Of a DNA stretch of 64,000 nt, positions 1-10,722 are shown in pieces. This DNA comes from Microglena sp. YARC (taxonomy: Eukaryota > Chlorophyta > Chlorophyceae > Chlamydomonadales > Chlamydomonadaceae): contig CM039462.1 in the NCBI GenBank assembly GCA_022414725.1, forward strand, positions 181,696,103 to 181,760,102. Direction: 5' to 3'. Each line of letters begins with the position of its first letter. Positions within the stretch are counted from its first letter, which is position 1. Below the pieces are notes generated by a model. It was not told the origin of the DNA. It did not search any database and saw only the letters and a list, made by a program, of their open reading frames with translations. Both the position numbers and the translations under genes were made by a program.

Positions 1-386
1 ATGGTGGGTGCGTTGGGGGTTACGCCGGTTACGCGTTCGGGTGCACGTAGCTGGTTTCCGGTCTTCGTTTGAGACCTGAGACCGCCTGAGACTGCGGACC
101 TGCGGACGGTACGCTTTCTTGGCAGGACCTTGCCAGGTCGGCATCAATGACCTCGTTGCATCAGCAGTTCAGCACCTCGACAAGACCATTCAGGACGCTG
201 CGTCCTCCGTCACAGACGCAACGTCGAAGGGTCCGTTGCGTCGCAGGACGCCGGCTATACAATTGGTCGAGTCTAAGGCAGCAGAGCTGGGGGATGGGGG
301 TCGTCCTGAAGTACCCTGGTTCAGACCATGGTAGACGTAGTTAAGGACCAGTCGAACGGCCGAACACAGAAAGCGGGGCATAGTAA
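1..386. other. Unassigned unique-looking sequence at window edge
   Basis: The composition is balanced and non-repetitive. A plus-strand open frame at about 119-334 has mixed, exon-like amino-acid content, but I recognise no domain and see no convincing splice sites. It could be the edge of a neighbouring gene or old repeat sequence. No function is proposed. Confidence 0.25.
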
Positions 387-581
387 ACAAGTTCTATGCA
401 GCTAAAAATTGGCGGAGAGTGCTCGCAACGGAGCGACAGGTGGCAACGGAAGCGAGTTAGTTTCGAGACCGATGGCTGACGTGTCAGGCTTCGTCTCGGT
501 TAGACGGTCACACGCACGGACAACGAGGTGACCCTGGGCTGGGGGCTCCCGCCCTCTTGAAGAGGGAGCTCCGCCAAAAAA
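387..581 (+). mobile_element. SINE-like dispersed repeat, family A, copy 1
   Basis: This is one of five copies in the window of a roughly 195-220 bp element (others at 2530-2742, 3942-4157, 6275-6480, 23821-24039). In this orientation it starts ACAAGTTCTATGCAGC and ends GGGAGCTCCGCC followed by a short A run. The A-rich end, constant termini, lack of an open frame and both orientations suggest a non-autonomous retroposon or MITE-like element. This copy lacks the 5' GCGTCGC/GCGACGC palindrome seen in the others. No target-site duplication is evident. Confidence 0.6.
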
Positions 582-900
582 CAAAATTGAAGCCAAGACA
601 AGGCATAGTTACATTTTAAATTGTTGTATTAATGGGCCAGCGGTTCGGCTATTCTGGTATTGGTAGCCCAGGCCTCCCACAGTTTAGGTATTACGTTACT
701 TCAGGTATTGGAAGGCCCGTCCCTACCATGTGGGTACCTTCCCCTAATTAAGGTGGATTAAGAATCTAGACCCTAGATGGGTTCAACACAGCAATTTGGC
801 TATTCAGGTATTGGAAGGCCAGTCCCTACCACACAGGCGACTTCCCCTAGCCAAGGTGAATTAAAACCCAAATGGCTAAAATCCTAAACCCTAGACGGGG
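582..900. repeat. Short tandem duplication of about 110-130 bp
   Basis: Two diverged copies share the motif CAGGTATTGGAAGGCC followed by GTCCCTACCA and a TTCCCCTA segment, at about 694-760 and 808-870. The context is AT-rich and no coding potential is seen. Confidence 0.5.
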
Positions 901-1529
901 TCCAATACATGCGGTTGTTGGTTCAGCCAGAATGGAAGCAATATCAATGTATACCGATTTGTAATGTTTTCATCTCCTCAAACCCCAGACTGGCACTTTC
1001 GATAATTAAAGTCCAGGCCCAAAACCTTAACAGACGTCCAGCAATTATTCTCTCACTACTATCACAGTACGGAAGTACACGAGGTATGTTCGACCAGGTG
1101 TGCCTAATACATCAATACATCACTAGTACTATGTGTGATGAACCGGTATTACTATCACAGTACGGAAGTACACTATGTATGTTCGAATCACCAAGTTCAA
1201 GCTCCAGAATTCTCCAAATATAATTATAGCGCTAAATAGTTGAGTACGAGGTATATAAGCAGTCGGGTGTGATGTGCAAATGTTATTTAGTGGCACTACC
1301 AACCAAGAGAAGTGGCACTAGTGCATTACCAACCAAAAGAAGTGGCACTACCAACCAAGTACTGCCAGTGCTGGCACTACATAACCTTCCTACATTGCAC
1401 ACTGATCTATTCAGCACTTTCTGATTTATTGATTGGTTGGTTGGTTGGTTGGATGAGTGGTTGGTTGCGTGAGTTCCTTCAGCCTATTTTGCTACCCCTG
1501 AACAGCAACAGGCACACGCGATAGGTTGG
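901..1529. other. No gene seen; short direct repeats and a (GGTT)n tract
   Basis: A direct repeat of about 35 bp containing ACTATCACAGTACGGAAGTA occurs at about 1059 and 1150. The words GTGGCACTA and CCAACCAA recur at 1290-1380. A (GGTT)n run lies at about 1434-1472. The open frames here show no family resemblance. Confidence 0.4.
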
Positions 1530-1941
1530 TAACCAGGCCTAGATATAGGGAGGGGAGGGGAGGGGGAGGGGAGGGGAGGGAGGGGAGGGGAGGGGAGGGG
1601 AGGGAGGGGAGGGGAGGGGAGGGGAGGGAGAGGATTGGAGTGTTGGCTGCAAGGTGTTCTCAACCAATCTTGGGAAGGGGCAGAGGGGAGGGGAGTGTTG
1701 GCTGCAAAGCCAGTGCAGTCGACCAAACCTAAATAGCAGGGGAGGGGGTGGAGGGGAGGGAAGTGTTGGCTGCAAAGTCAACTTAGTCAACTAGACCTGA
1801 ACAGCAGGGGAGGGGGCGGAGGGGAGGGGAGTGTTGGCTGCAAAGTCAACTTAGTCAACTAGGCCTAATATGACGGACTAGCCTGCCAGTTTGCCTGATC
1901 GTACATCGTCGTCGCCACCTCGATAATCGTTTCCGCCACAT
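1530..1941 (-). repeat. Purine-rich (GGGGA)n tract and duplicated last-exon edge of the signal peptidase gene
   Basis: The tract at 1546-1632 is almost pure G/A on the plus strand. At about 1640-1870 there are three or four diverged copies of the segment that in the last exon encodes the C-terminal residues around TALASKTS (GTGTTGGCTGCAAAG on plus), each followed by an AACAGCAGGGGAGGGGG spacer. These lie downstream of the gene on the minus strand and look like tandem copies of its 3' end. Confidence 0.6.
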
Positions 1942-2130
1942 CTAAACAGCAGGGGATGGGGCGGAGGGGAGACTGGTCTTTGATGCCAAGGCAGTGTAGT
2001 CCGTCAAACGTCCAATGCGGTTAGGTGGCCAGTACTTAGACACAGCCCTCCCCAAGATGTTCTCAACTGGCAAGGGGCCCCAGATGTGGCTGTCATAGCT
2101 GTTGTTGCGGTTGTCACCGTTCATGAAGAC
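1942..2130 (-). CDS. Signal peptidase last exon (GDNR box and C-terminus)
   Basis: The acceptor is CTACTGTGCAG; the exon has 62 codons and a TAG stop. It encodes [18 protein letters not shown], then [20 protein letters not shown]. The final roughly 14 residues ([12 protein letters not shown]) lie in C-rich sequence and may not be conserved. Confidence 0.9.
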   Translation of the reverse strand, partial: VFMNGDNRNNSYDSHIWGPLPVENILGRAVSKYWPPNRIGRLTDYTALASKTSLPSAPSPAV

Positions 2131-4196
2131 CTGCACAGTAGTTGGTCAGTGCTTGGTCAGTGGTCGGTCAGTGGTTGGTAAGTGGTGCGGGCGTGACTGG
2201 GTGTGGGCTAGCAACTCCCGCCAGCCAAAGGGGACAGTAGTTGGTCAGTTCTTGTTAAGTGCTTGGTCAGTGGTTAGTCAGTGGTGCGGGTGTCATTGGG
2301 TGTGGGCTAGCAACTCCTGCCAGCCTAAGGGCACAGTGGTTGGTCAGTGGTTGGTCAGTAGTGCAGGTGTGATTGTGCGTGTGCTAGCAACAAAAAAACT
2401 GCACAGTTGATGGTCAGTGTTTGTGGGATGACTATTTAATTATAGCTGTATAATTAAATTATCACTGTAGCACGAACTCAGGGACCCCTTCAGTAAAACG
2501 ATCTTTTGGGGTTGCAGTTCACCAATGGGTTTTTGGAGGAGCCCCCTCTTCAAGGAGGCGGGAGCCCCCAGGGTTACCCATTTGTCCGTCCGACCAAAAA
2601 CATTCTTGCTTGAAGCCTGACACGTCATCCAACGGTCCATGACTAACTCGCTTCGGTCAGCTCCATCGTTGCCACCTTTCGTTCTGTTGCCAACACACTC
2701 CGCCAATTTTCCGCGCCGCTTGCGACGCTGCATAGGACTTGTCTTTTTAGCCCTACCTATCACGGTCAAGCAAGTCCTTTTAGCCTATTGGGCCTACCCC
2801 TGGACTGTAAAATACATATAAATACTCGCACAGTGGTTGGTCAGTGGCTGGTCAGTAGTGCGGTTGTGATTGTGCGTGGGCTAGCAACTCCCGCCAGCCA
2901 AAGGGCACAGTAGTTGTTCAGTGGTTGGTCAGTAGTTGGTCAGTAGTGCGGGTGTGATTGTGCGTGGGCTAGCAACTCCCGCCAGCCAAAGGGCACAGTA
3001 GTTGTTCAGTGGTTGGTCAGTAGTTGGTCAGTAGTGCGGGTGTGATCGTGCGTGGGCTAGCAACTCCCGCCTGCCTAAGGTCACAGTAGTTGGTCAGTGG
3101 TTGGTCAGTGGTGTGGGTGTGATCGTGCGTGGGCTAGCAACTCCCGCCTGCCTAAGGTCACATTAGTTGGTCAGTGGTTGGTCAGTAGTTGGTCAGTAGT
3201 GCGGGTGTGATCGTGCGTGGGCTAGCAACTCCCGCCAGCCTAAGGGCACAGTAGTTGGTCAGTGGTTGGTCAGTAGTTGGTCAGTAGTGCGGGTGTGATT
3301 GTGCGTGGGCTAGCAACTCCCGCCTGCCTAAGGTCACAGTAGTTGGTCAGTGGTTGGTCAGTGGTGTGGGTGTGATCGTGCGTGGGCTAGCAACTCCCGC
3401 CTGCCTAAGGTCACAGTAGTTGGTCAGTGGTTGGTTAGTGGTACCGGTGTGATCGTGCGTGGGCTAGCAACTCCCGCCTGCCTAAGGTCACAGTAGTTGG
3501 TCAGTGGTTGGTTAGTGGTACCGGTGTGATCGTGCGTGGGCTGGCAACTCCCGCCAGCCTAAGGTCACAGTAGTTGGTCAGTGGTTGGTCAGTAGTTGGT
3601 CAGTGGTGCGGGTGTGATTGTGCGTGGGCTAGCAACTCCCGCCTGCCTAAGGTCACAGTAGTTGGTCAGTGGTTGGTCAGTAGTTGGTCAGTAGTGCGGG
3701 TGTGATCGTGCGTGGGCTAGCAACTCCCGCCTGCCTAAGGTCACAGTAGTTGGTCAGTGGTTGGTCAGGGGTACCGGTGTGATCGTGCGTGGGCTAGCAA
3801 CTCCCGCCTGCCAAAGGGTGCCTACTAGTTCGTTCCGAGTAGGAGGATCTCCTCCAATCACACATACTATTTTGCGTCTAGGGCTAGCTTCGGGAGACCT
3901 ACCCTTTGAGGCGAAAATTCTTCTTGGAAACAGGAGAAGAAACAAGTTCTATGCAGCGTCGCCTGCGACGCTAAAGTACGGCGGAGAGTGATCGCGAGGG
4001 AGCGACAGGTGGCAACGGAAGCGAGTTAGTTACAAGGCCGTTGGATGACGTGTCGGGCTTCATCACGGTCAGATGGATGGTTGGATGGATGGTCGGACGG
4101 ACAAATGGGTAACACTGGGGGCTCCCACCTCCCAGAAGGGGGGGCTCCGCCAAAAAATGATGACCCCGAACTCCTAAACAAAACTGAGGAGGGCTG

Positions 4197-4235
<39 letters not shown>

Positions 4236-4890
4236 TTTAAATAAGAGGCATATCTAGAAATTATATATGGATTCTGGATCTTTACACTATGAGGCACACA
4301 AAGAATTCCCAAACAGGGATTGTGTGATAGTCAAAATACTCACCCATTCACCCACCCATCCACACTATCCACCATTCACCCAGAGTGTTCAGATGTAGAA
4401 AAAAGTACCCACATAATTAAGGATGAAATTCCAGCCTCTATAAGCAAAATGAAATTGCAGCCAATTGCAGCCACATGCGTATTACTTATTACATTCAGGT
4501 TCGGTCTTATCAATTCTCTTAGGCAGGCCATTACAAGACTTATTATTATTATTAGATTACTGACCCAAGACAAGCCCACATCACTATATTCATTTGACGT
4601 ACCCACCTTATTAAGGATTATTCCTTATTCAATTCAGGTTCTGTCTTCAAACGTCTCCTAGGCAGGCCATTACTGGCCCATTTTGGGAAGGCTACGAGCA
4701 GCAGCTTAATTTAATAACGTTTATCCTGGGTGGCCGGGTATTACCGGTAATACCCCAAAATCGATTGGGGAAAAGTGGAATAAAAGGGACAATTCTTTCT
4801 CAAATTGCATGGACAATCCTTTCTCAAATTGCATGGACAATTTTAAAAGCATCAACTTAGTGGTAGAACACATGTATATATCATATATAT

Positions 4891-4939
<49 letters not shown>

Positions 4940-7900
4940 GTATATCTTAGTGGTAGAACAAATAAAAATAACACATAACACATGTATATCATATATATAT
5001 CTATGTGTATATCTTAGTGGTAGAACACATGTATATCGTCTAATAAGCTGTAGAGGTATGTCTGACAGGCCATTACTGACCCAACGATAATTATTACACC
5101 ATACCCTGTTTTGCAAAAAATAAACGAATTATAAATCAAAAATCAATCCAAAGACAACCAACCATGATTTCTACATACCAAACTCCAAGACGACAAACTG
5201 CAATTTCAAATTCAAAGACAACCAATCGTGATTTCAAATTCAAAGACAACCAACCATGATTTCTACATACCAAACTCCAAGACGCCAAACTGCAATTTCA
5301 AATTCAAAGACAACCAATCGTGATTTCAAATTCAAAGACAACCAACCGTGATTTCAAATTCAAAAACAACCAACCGTGCTTTCTACAACATACCAAACTC
5401 CAAGACAAGCCCACACCACCACTGTTTTTCTTTGTGCGAGGCGTCGCAAATTGAGCGACTTGGTGGGACCCCAGTGCGACGCGCTGCCCCCAGAACCCCG
5501 CGGAGCACGGAGCACGGGGGGTTCAGGGGGTGGTGGTGTGTGTGTGTGTGGTGGTGGGGAGGTCTGTCTAGTTTTGCCGGACCCATGCGTCCCCATGCAG
5601 CGACGGAATTGCTACGCGTTGCGAACAAAATGCAGTTCACACCACATCCATGTTGGGTCCTCCAACAATACTTCGTGATAAATCGTCCCAAGCAAACACC
5701 ACTTACAACAAAATTATGCGAAACAATAACATAACCATTACAACAAAAAGCACTTGCAAAAAATGGTCCCAAACAACAACAAAGAAGAAGCAAAAAAGAA
5801 ACAAACACCACTACACCAACACTATACCACAGACACCACTTACATATCGAGGAGGAAAGGTTAGCTTGTTTAGGATATCATGGTCATTAGGATAGCATGG
5901 TTGAGGGGGCCACCGTGTGAAGAACAAAATCAAAACAAACACTACACCAACACTAAACCACAGACACCACTTACATACCGAGGAGGAAAGGTTAGCTTGT
6001 TTATGATATCATGGTCATGAGGATAGCATGGTTGAGGGGGCCACCGTGTGAAGAACAAAATCGAAACAAAAACTACACCACCACTACACCACCACTATAC
6101 CACATACACCACTTGCAAATCCAGGAGGAACTGTTAGCTTGTTTAGGATATCATGGTCATTAGGATAGCTTGGCCATTAGGATAGCATGGTTGAGGGGGC
6201 CACCCTGCGAAGAAGAAAACAAACGAAACAAACACTACTTACATATCCGGGAGGAACGGTTAGCTTATTTAGGAACAAGTTCTATGCATCGTCGCCTGCG
6301 ACGCTAAAAATGGCGGAGAGTGATCGCGAGGGAGCGACAGGTGGCAACGGAAGCGAGTTAGTTATGAGACCGTTGGCTGACGTGTCGGGCTTCATCACGG
6401 TCAGACGGATGGATGGACGAACGGACAAATGGGTAACACTGGTGGCTCCCGCCCCCCAGAAGGGGGGCTCCGCCAAAAAACGAAACACGCACCACTACTT
6501 CACTACACCACAAACACCACTACACCACCACCACGACACCGCCAATAAACCACATACGTATCCAAGAGGAACGGTTAGCTTGTTTAGAATATTATTCCTC
6601 CGCTTACAACAAAATGGTCCGAAACAATACAAATAAGAAAAAAACGAAACAAACAGCACTGCACCATTAACCTCTCCAGGAGGAATGGTTAGCTTGTCTA
6701 GAAAACAAACGAAACAAACACCACTTCATCACTGCACCACCACTACACCACTAACCTCTCCAGGAGGAATGGTTAGCTTGTTTAGGATATCATGGTCATT
6801 AGGATAGCATGGTTGAGGGGGCCACCCTGTAAAGAAGAAAACAAACGAAACAAACACCACTTACACATCCAGGAGGAATGGTTAGCTTGTTTAGGAAAAA
6901 AAACGAAACAAACACCACTACATCACTGCACCGCCACTACTCCACTTACACATCCAGGAGGAATGGTTAGCTTGTTTAGAAAAAAAACGAAACAAACACC
7001 ACTACATCACTGCACCACCACTACACCACTTACACATCCAGGAGGAATGGTTAGCTTGTTTAGGATATCACGGTTTAAGGATAGCATGGTTGAGGGGGCC
7101 ACCCTGTGAAGAAGAAAACAAACGAAACAAACATCACTTACACATCCAGGAGGAATGGTTAGCTTGTTTAGAAAAAAAACGAAACAAACACCACTACATC
7201 ACTGCACCACCACTACACCACTTACACATCCAGGAGGAATGGTTAGCTTGTTTAGAAAAAAAACGAAACAAACACCACTACATCACTGCACCACCACTAC
7301 ACCACTTACACATCCAGGAGGAATGGTTAGCTTGTTTAGGATATCATGGTCTAAGGATAGCATGGTTGAGGGGGCCACCCTGTGAAGAAGAAAACAAACG
7401 AAACAAACATCACTTACACATCCAGGAGGAACGGTTAGCTTGTTTAAGACATAATTTGGCTTCTCATTGATGAATGGCTCCTCACGAGCCATTCCGTTGA
7501 CGAACAGAGTTCCATCATGCACCTGCAAAAAACACAGATTGTATTTGAATTTGAATTTGAGTTTGAATTAAAGTGTCGACCTTTATTAAGAGCTTGAGTT
7601 TGAGCTTTATTATGACAGCAAGTTTTATTTTTATTTTTTTAGTTGATACTTGACCCCCTCACCTCGAAAGTGTCACAAGCTACAGCCACAACCTCTTGAT
7701 GACCATTTAGCTGACATTTGAGTTTGAATTTGAGGTCTGATTTGAATTTGAATTTGAATGAGTATTTGATCACCTCCAGTGTCACAAGCTACAGCCACAA
7801 CCTCTTGATGACCATTTCGATGAGGTTTCTATTTCAAATTGAGGTCGATTTTGAATTTGAATTGATCCCCTCACCTCAAGACTGTCACCAACTACAACAG

Positions 7901-10722
7901 CAACTATATTGATGAACATTTAGCTGACGTTTTAGTTTTAGTTTGAATTTATGGTCGAGTTTGAATTCGAATTTTGAATTTAGTTGACCCCCTCACCTCC
8001 ACAGTGTCACCAGCTACAGCCACAACCTCGTGATGAACATTTATCTGACATTTGAGTTTGAGCTTGAGTTTTAAAAAGACGTCCAATTTGAATTTGCATT
8101 TCATTTGATCCCCTCACCTCCACAGTGTCACCAGCTACAGCCAGTACCTCTTGATTAACATTTAGCTGACGTTTGAGTTTGAGTTTGAAATTGAGGTCCA
8201 ATTTGGATTTGAATTTGAATTTGAATTTGCAGTTGTATTGAACTGCTCACCTCCACAGTGTCGCCAGCTACAGCTACAATCCTCTTGATGAATACATCAT
8301 CTCCAAACAAGTTCTTCTCAACGACACCATCTGGTGGATGGAAGATGACGACATCGCCAGCGACAGGTGCCCTTAGGGTAGTTTGAGATTAGGAGAGAAG
8401 AGGGGGAGAGAGGGTGGGGGTGAGGCGGGGGTAAGGTCACATAAGACCATATGAGGGAGGGGGTGGGCAGAGAGAGTGGGAGAGTGGGGAGGGAGAGAGT
8501 GGAGAGAGAGTGGAGAGAGAGTGGAAAGAAAGTGGGAAGATGACGACATCGCCAGCGACAGGTGCCCTAAGGGTAGTTTGAGATCAGGAGAGAAGAGGGG
8601 GAGAGAGGGTGGGGGTGAGGCGGGGGTAAGGTCACATAAGACCATATGAGGGAGGGGGTGGGCAGAGAGAGTGGGAGAGTGGGGAGGGAGAGAGTGGAGA
8701 GAGAGTGGAGAGAGAGTGGAAAGAAAGTGGGAAGATGACGACATCGCCAGCGACAGGTGCCCTAAGGGTAGTATTAGATCAGGAGAGAAGAGGGGAGAGA
8801 GGGTGGGGGTGAGGCGGGGGTGAGGCCACATGAGACTATATGAGGGAGGGGGAGGGGAGAGAGAGTGGGAATGGAAATCGGGGGGAGAGAGAGTGGAGAG
8901 AGAGTGGGAAGATGACGATACCGCCAGCGACAGGTGCCCTAAGGGTAGTTTGAGATCAGGAGAGAAGAGGGGGAGAGAGAGTGGGGGTGAGGCGGGGGTC
9001 AGGCCACATGAGACTATATGAGGGAGGGGGTTGGGAGAGAGAGTGGGAATGGAGAGTGGGGGAGAGTGAGAAGATGACGACATCGCCAGCGACAGGTGCC
9101 CTAAGGGTAGTTTGAGATCGGGTGAGAAGAGGGGACAGAGGGTGGGGCTGAGGCGGGGTAAGGCACATAAGACTATATGAGGGAGGGGCGGGGAGGGGGA
9201 GAGAGTGGAGAGAGAGTGGGAAGATGACGACAACGCCAGCGACAGGTGCCTTAAGGGTAGTTTTAGATCAGGAGAGAAGAGGGGGAGAGAGGGTGGGGGT
9301 GAGGCAGGGTAAAATTATTGTTTGGGTCTCAGTCCATCAGTGATTTTTCGTTTTTAGCCCCTCCGGTCACGATTAGGCTAGTCCCTTGAGCCTCTTTGGC
9401 CTACCCCTGGACTGTAACAACATACACAGCTAACCACTACACAGCAACCAACAGCCTACAGCAACCAACAGCAACCGACAGCAGACAGCAACCAACAGCC
9501 GACAGCAACCAACAGCCGACAGCAACCAACAGCCTACAGCAACCAACAGCAGCCGACAGCAACCAACAGCCAACAGCAACCAACAGCCGGCTTACCTAAG
9601 GAAGCGGAAAGTGACCTTTTCAGCTATAAGCCTGTCTCCCACTTCGAAAGTTGGGAACATGGACAGGGAGGGGATGAAGCGAGGCTCGGCAATGAATCTG
9701 TGGACAAACAGAGGAAAAAGATAAGGAGTGAGGATTGAGGATTGAGGAGTGGGGAGTGAGGATGAGCTAGGCCTGCCATGAATCTGTGGACGAACAGAAG
9801 AAGAAGACAAGGAGTGAGGAGTGAGGAGTGAGGAGTGGGGAGTGAGGAGTGAGGAGTGAGGATGAGCATGGCCTAGCATGAAGGGGTGTGAGGATGAGCT
9901 TGGACTGTCATGAATCTGTGGACGAACAGAAGAAGAAGACAAGGAGTGAGGAGTGAGGAGTGGGGAGTGAGGAGTGAGGAGTGAGGATGAGCATGGCCTA
10001 GCATGAAGGGGTGTGAGGATGAGCTTGGACTGTCATGAATCTGTGGACGAACAGAAGAAGAAGACAAGGAGTGAGGAGTGAGGAGTGAGGATGAGCATGG
10101 TCTGGCATGAAGGGGTGTGAGGATGAGCTTGGACTGTTATGAATCTGTGGACGAGCAGAAGAAGAAGACAAGGAGTGGGGAATGGGGAGTGAGGATGAGC
10201 ATGGTCTGGCATGAGGGGGTGTGAGGATGAGCTTGGACTGTTATGAATCTGTGGACAAACAGAAGAAATAGACAAGGAGTGAGGACTGAAGTCAAACAAA
10301 CAAACAAACAAACGAACAAACAAACAAACCTCGCGTCCGAATGGCCAAACACACAAACAAACAAATTCACATCTGAATGGCCAAACAAACAAGCAAACAC
10401 TATGTCCAAATTGCCGAGCAAGCAAACAAACAAACAAATTCACGCCCAAATGGCCAAACAGACAAACAAACAAACTCACGTCCGAATGGTCAAGGAGACA
10501 GCTACGGCCGCCCCGATGGTTAACAGGTCGTCCTTGTAAATCTTCATGCCGGCAAAGTTGAACGTCTCCTCCTCCTCTCCTTCTGGTCCCCCTTCTCCAC
10601 CAGGCCCCCCTGGCCCCCCCCCTGGTCCCTCATCGCCCCCTCCTGTCTTTGTCTCGGTCTTCACATCGGAGGTGGAAGAAGAGCGGCAGGGTCGGCCTCT
10701 CATGAAGCTTCTGGCAGCAATC
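1942..10722 (-). CDS. Thylakoidal processing peptidase / type I signal peptidase (split gene, 5' end not found)
   Basis: This gene encodes a membrane-bound type I signal peptidase (family S26, Ser-Lys dyad), the class that removes lumen-targeting peptides in chloroplast thylakoids. Reading the minus strand, exons are 10722-10480, 9697-9596, 8371-8251, 7522-7418 and 2130-1942. Phases agree at all four junctions and give 252 codons. In order: a Gly/Glu-rich linker, a hydrophobic anchor starting [14 protein letters not shown], the catalytic serine box [13 protein letters not shown], the catalytic lysine box [17 protein letters not shown], the strand [10 protein letters not shown], and the box [17 protein letters not shown]. 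The close match of the [11 protein letters not shown] and WGPLP segments to plant Plsp1-type enzymes is family knowledge; thylakoid location is inferred. The first exon(s), with start codon and transit peptide, should lie above 10722 and were not identified. Introns are filled with copies of adjacent exon edges. Confidence 0.9.
2530..2742 (-). mobile_element. SINE-like repeat, family A, copy 2
   Basis: This is an inverted copy, starting TTTTTGGAGGAGCCCCCTC and ending GCGACGCTGCATAGGACTTG on plus. It sits inside the minisatellite and is followed one base later by a family B element, so the two are nested or were inserted side by side. Confidence 0.6.
2744..2810 (-). mobile_element. Dispersed repeat, family B, copy 1
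   Basis: Family B carries TTGCAGTCCAGGGGTAGGCC at one end and GTGA(T/C)AGG...GGGCTAAAA at the other. Other copies are at 9351-9417, 14825-14857, 30248-30293 and 34559-34625. It is roughly 65-70 bp and non-coding. Copies often touch simple repeats such as (GTAT)n. Confidence 0.55.
3831..3941 (+). repeat. Fragment of family C (GTCTAGGGCTA...GAGGCGAAAAT)
   Basis: The segment GCGTCTAGGGCTAGCTTCGG followed by GAGACCTACCCTTTGAGGCG is shared with units in the 11.6-13.0 kb cluster, so this is a dispersed copy of that repeat. Confidence 0.5.
3942..4157 (+). mobile_element. SINE-like repeat, family A, copy 3
   Basis: This is a near full-length copy with the palindrome AGCGTCGCCTGCGACGCT near its 5' end and the run GGGGGGCTCCGCCAAAAAA at its 3' end. 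Confidence 0.65.
4198..4231. repeat. Poly-C run of 34
   Basis: This is a pure C homopolymer. Similar long C or G runs recur through the window (13157, 14252, 16458, 19462, 62506). Confidence 0.9.
4232..5140. other. No gene seen; AT-rich with local duplications and a (TA)n tract
   Basis: A segment around TTCAGGTTC(G/T)GTCTT followed by CTTAGGCAGGCCATTA is present twice (about 4494 and 4633). The phrase TTAGTGGTAGAACACATGTA recurs at about 4857, 4947 and 5016 around (TA)n at 4875-4945. The open frames are short and show no family resemblance. Confidence 0.4.
5145..5405. repeat. AT-rich minisatellite (CAAATTCAAAGACAACCAA units)
   Basis: Several units combine ATTTCAAATTCAAAGACAAC with CATACCAAACTCCAAGACG. 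No coding potential is seen. Confidence 0.7.
5406..5819. other. Unassigned mixed sequence
   Basis: This stretch has GC-rich exon-like sequence at about 5430-5520 and a short (GT)n tract at about 5530-5560. A minus-strand frame over 5383-5811 is open but contains proline/histidine translations of simple repeats. No domain was recognised. Confidence 0.3.
5820..7417 (-). repeat. Tandem copies of the exon-7418 donor edge
   Basis: At least a dozen units carry ACATCCAGGAGGAATGGTTA then GCTTGTTTAG (or close variants). On the minus strand this reads [10 protein letters not shown] followed by GTAAGT, the end of the 7418-7522 exon plus its donor. Spacers are CGAAACAAACACCAC and CACTACACCAC-type repeats and a second segment, AGGATAGCATGGTTGAGGGG. 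A family A element interrupts the array at 6275-6480. Confidence 0.85.
6275..6480 (+). mobile_element. SINE-like repeat, family A, copy 4
   Basis: This copy is inserted in a minisatellite whose other units read TTTAGGAAAAAAAACGAAAC without the element. Those units give an empty-site comparison and place the boundaries at ACAAGTTC and GCCAAAAAA. Confidence 0.7.
7418..7522 (-). CDS. Signal peptidase exon (substrate-binding strand region)
   Basis: The acceptor is GTTTTTTGCAG and the donor is TGT|GTAAGT. The exon is exactly 35 codons: [20 protein letters not shown] then [15 protein letters not shown]. Its donor end is duplicated many times downstream. Confidence 0.92.
7523..8250 (-). repeat. Intron built of copies of the exon-8251 donor edge plus (GAATTT)n
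   Basis: Five diverged units at about 7660, 7770, 7870, 7990 and 8115 carry CTCACCTCCACAGTGTCACC then AGCTACAGCCACAACCTC. On the minus strand this is the 3' end of the neighbouring exon ([13 protein letters not shown]) with its GTGAGG donor. They are separated by TTTGAATTTGAGTTTGAA-type spacers. Confidence 0.85.
8251..8371 (-). CDS. Signal peptidase exon (catalytic lysine box)
   Basis: This 121-nt exon lies between a CCCTAAG acceptor and a GAG|GTGAGC donor. It encodes [17 protein letters not shown] and then [20 protein letters not shown]. The lysine in IKR is the expected general base. Both ends have tandem copies in the flanking introns. Confidence 0.92.
8372..9320 (-). repeat. Intron built of copies of the exon-8371 acceptor edge plus GAGAGTGG spacers
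   Basis: Five further copies of GATGACGACATCGCCAGCGA then CAGGTGCCCTAAGGGTAG lie at about 8536, 8735, 8913, 9075 and 9223, spaced 150-200 bp. Each carries the TTAG acceptor and the first about ten codons ([10 protein letters not shown]) of the downstream exon. Spacers are G/A-rich with GAGAGAGTGGAGAGAG words. Confidence 0.88.
9351..9417 (-). mobile_element. Dispersed repeat, family B, copy 2
   Basis: This is an inverted copy reading TTTTTAGCCCCTCCGGTCAC ... GGCCTACCCCTGGACTGTAA on plus. Confidence 0.55.
9430..9590. repeat. (CAACAGCC/AGCAAC)n simple repeat in an intron
   Basis: Heptamer- and octamer-like words CAACAGC, CGACAGCAAC and CTACAGC alternate up to the donor of the 9596 exon. Confidence 0.8.
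9596..9697 (-). CDS. Signal peptidase exon (catalytic serine box)
   Basis: The acceptor is TTTGTCCACAG and the donor is AG|GTAAGC. The 102-nt exon encodes [20 protein letters not shown] and then [13 protein letters not shown]. The serine in SLSM is the expected nucleophile of family S26. Confidence 0.92.
9698..10280 (-). repeat. Copies of the exon-9697 acceptor edge
   Basis: About six units carry CATGAATCTGTGGACGAACA followed by GAAGAAGAAGACAAGGAGTG. On minus these read as the polypyrimidine tract, TTCGTCCACAG acceptor and first bases of the serine-box exon. Spacers are (GAGTGAG)n. Confidence 0.85.
10285..10474. repeat. (CAAA)n-rich intron segment
   Basis: AAACAAACAAACAAAC tracts alternate with about 20-bp words such as GTCCGAATGGCCAAAC. 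The latter resemble the donor edge of the 10480 exon (GTCCGAATGGTCAAGG), so this also fits exon-edge duplication. Confidence 0.7.
10480..10722 (-). CDS. Signal peptidase exon (linker and membrane anchor)
   Basis: The acceptor is CCACCCAG at 10723-10730 and the donor is GTGAGT just below 10480. The exon carries 1 + 80x3 + 2 nt. It encodes a basic segment, a GGP/GE-rich linker, then [14 protein letters not shown] leading into the transmembrane anchor. An in-frame ATG lies at 10703, but an acceptor and sensible frame upstream suggest this is an internal exon. Confidence 0.8.

Larger units (their letters stand above)
2131..3830 (-). repeat. Intronic minisatellite of about 80-120 bp units beside the last signal-peptidase exon
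   Basis: About 14 units share GTGCGTGGGCTAGCAACTCC, then CGCC(A/T)GCC(A/T)AAGG(G)CACAGTAGTTGGTCAG, with variable numbers of the inner word GTTGGTCAGT. The CACAGTAGTTGGTC word is the intron side of the acceptor at 2131, so the array is an amplified acceptor flank. It is interrupted at 2440-2820 by two dispersed elements. Confidence 0.75.

Noticed and set aside
8373..9233. 286-codon minus-strand Ser/Pro/Leu-rich frame with repeated [14 protein letters not shown]
   Set aside because: It is an alternate frame through copies of the signal peptidase exon edge and their spacers; the correct frame gives [10 protein letters not shown].
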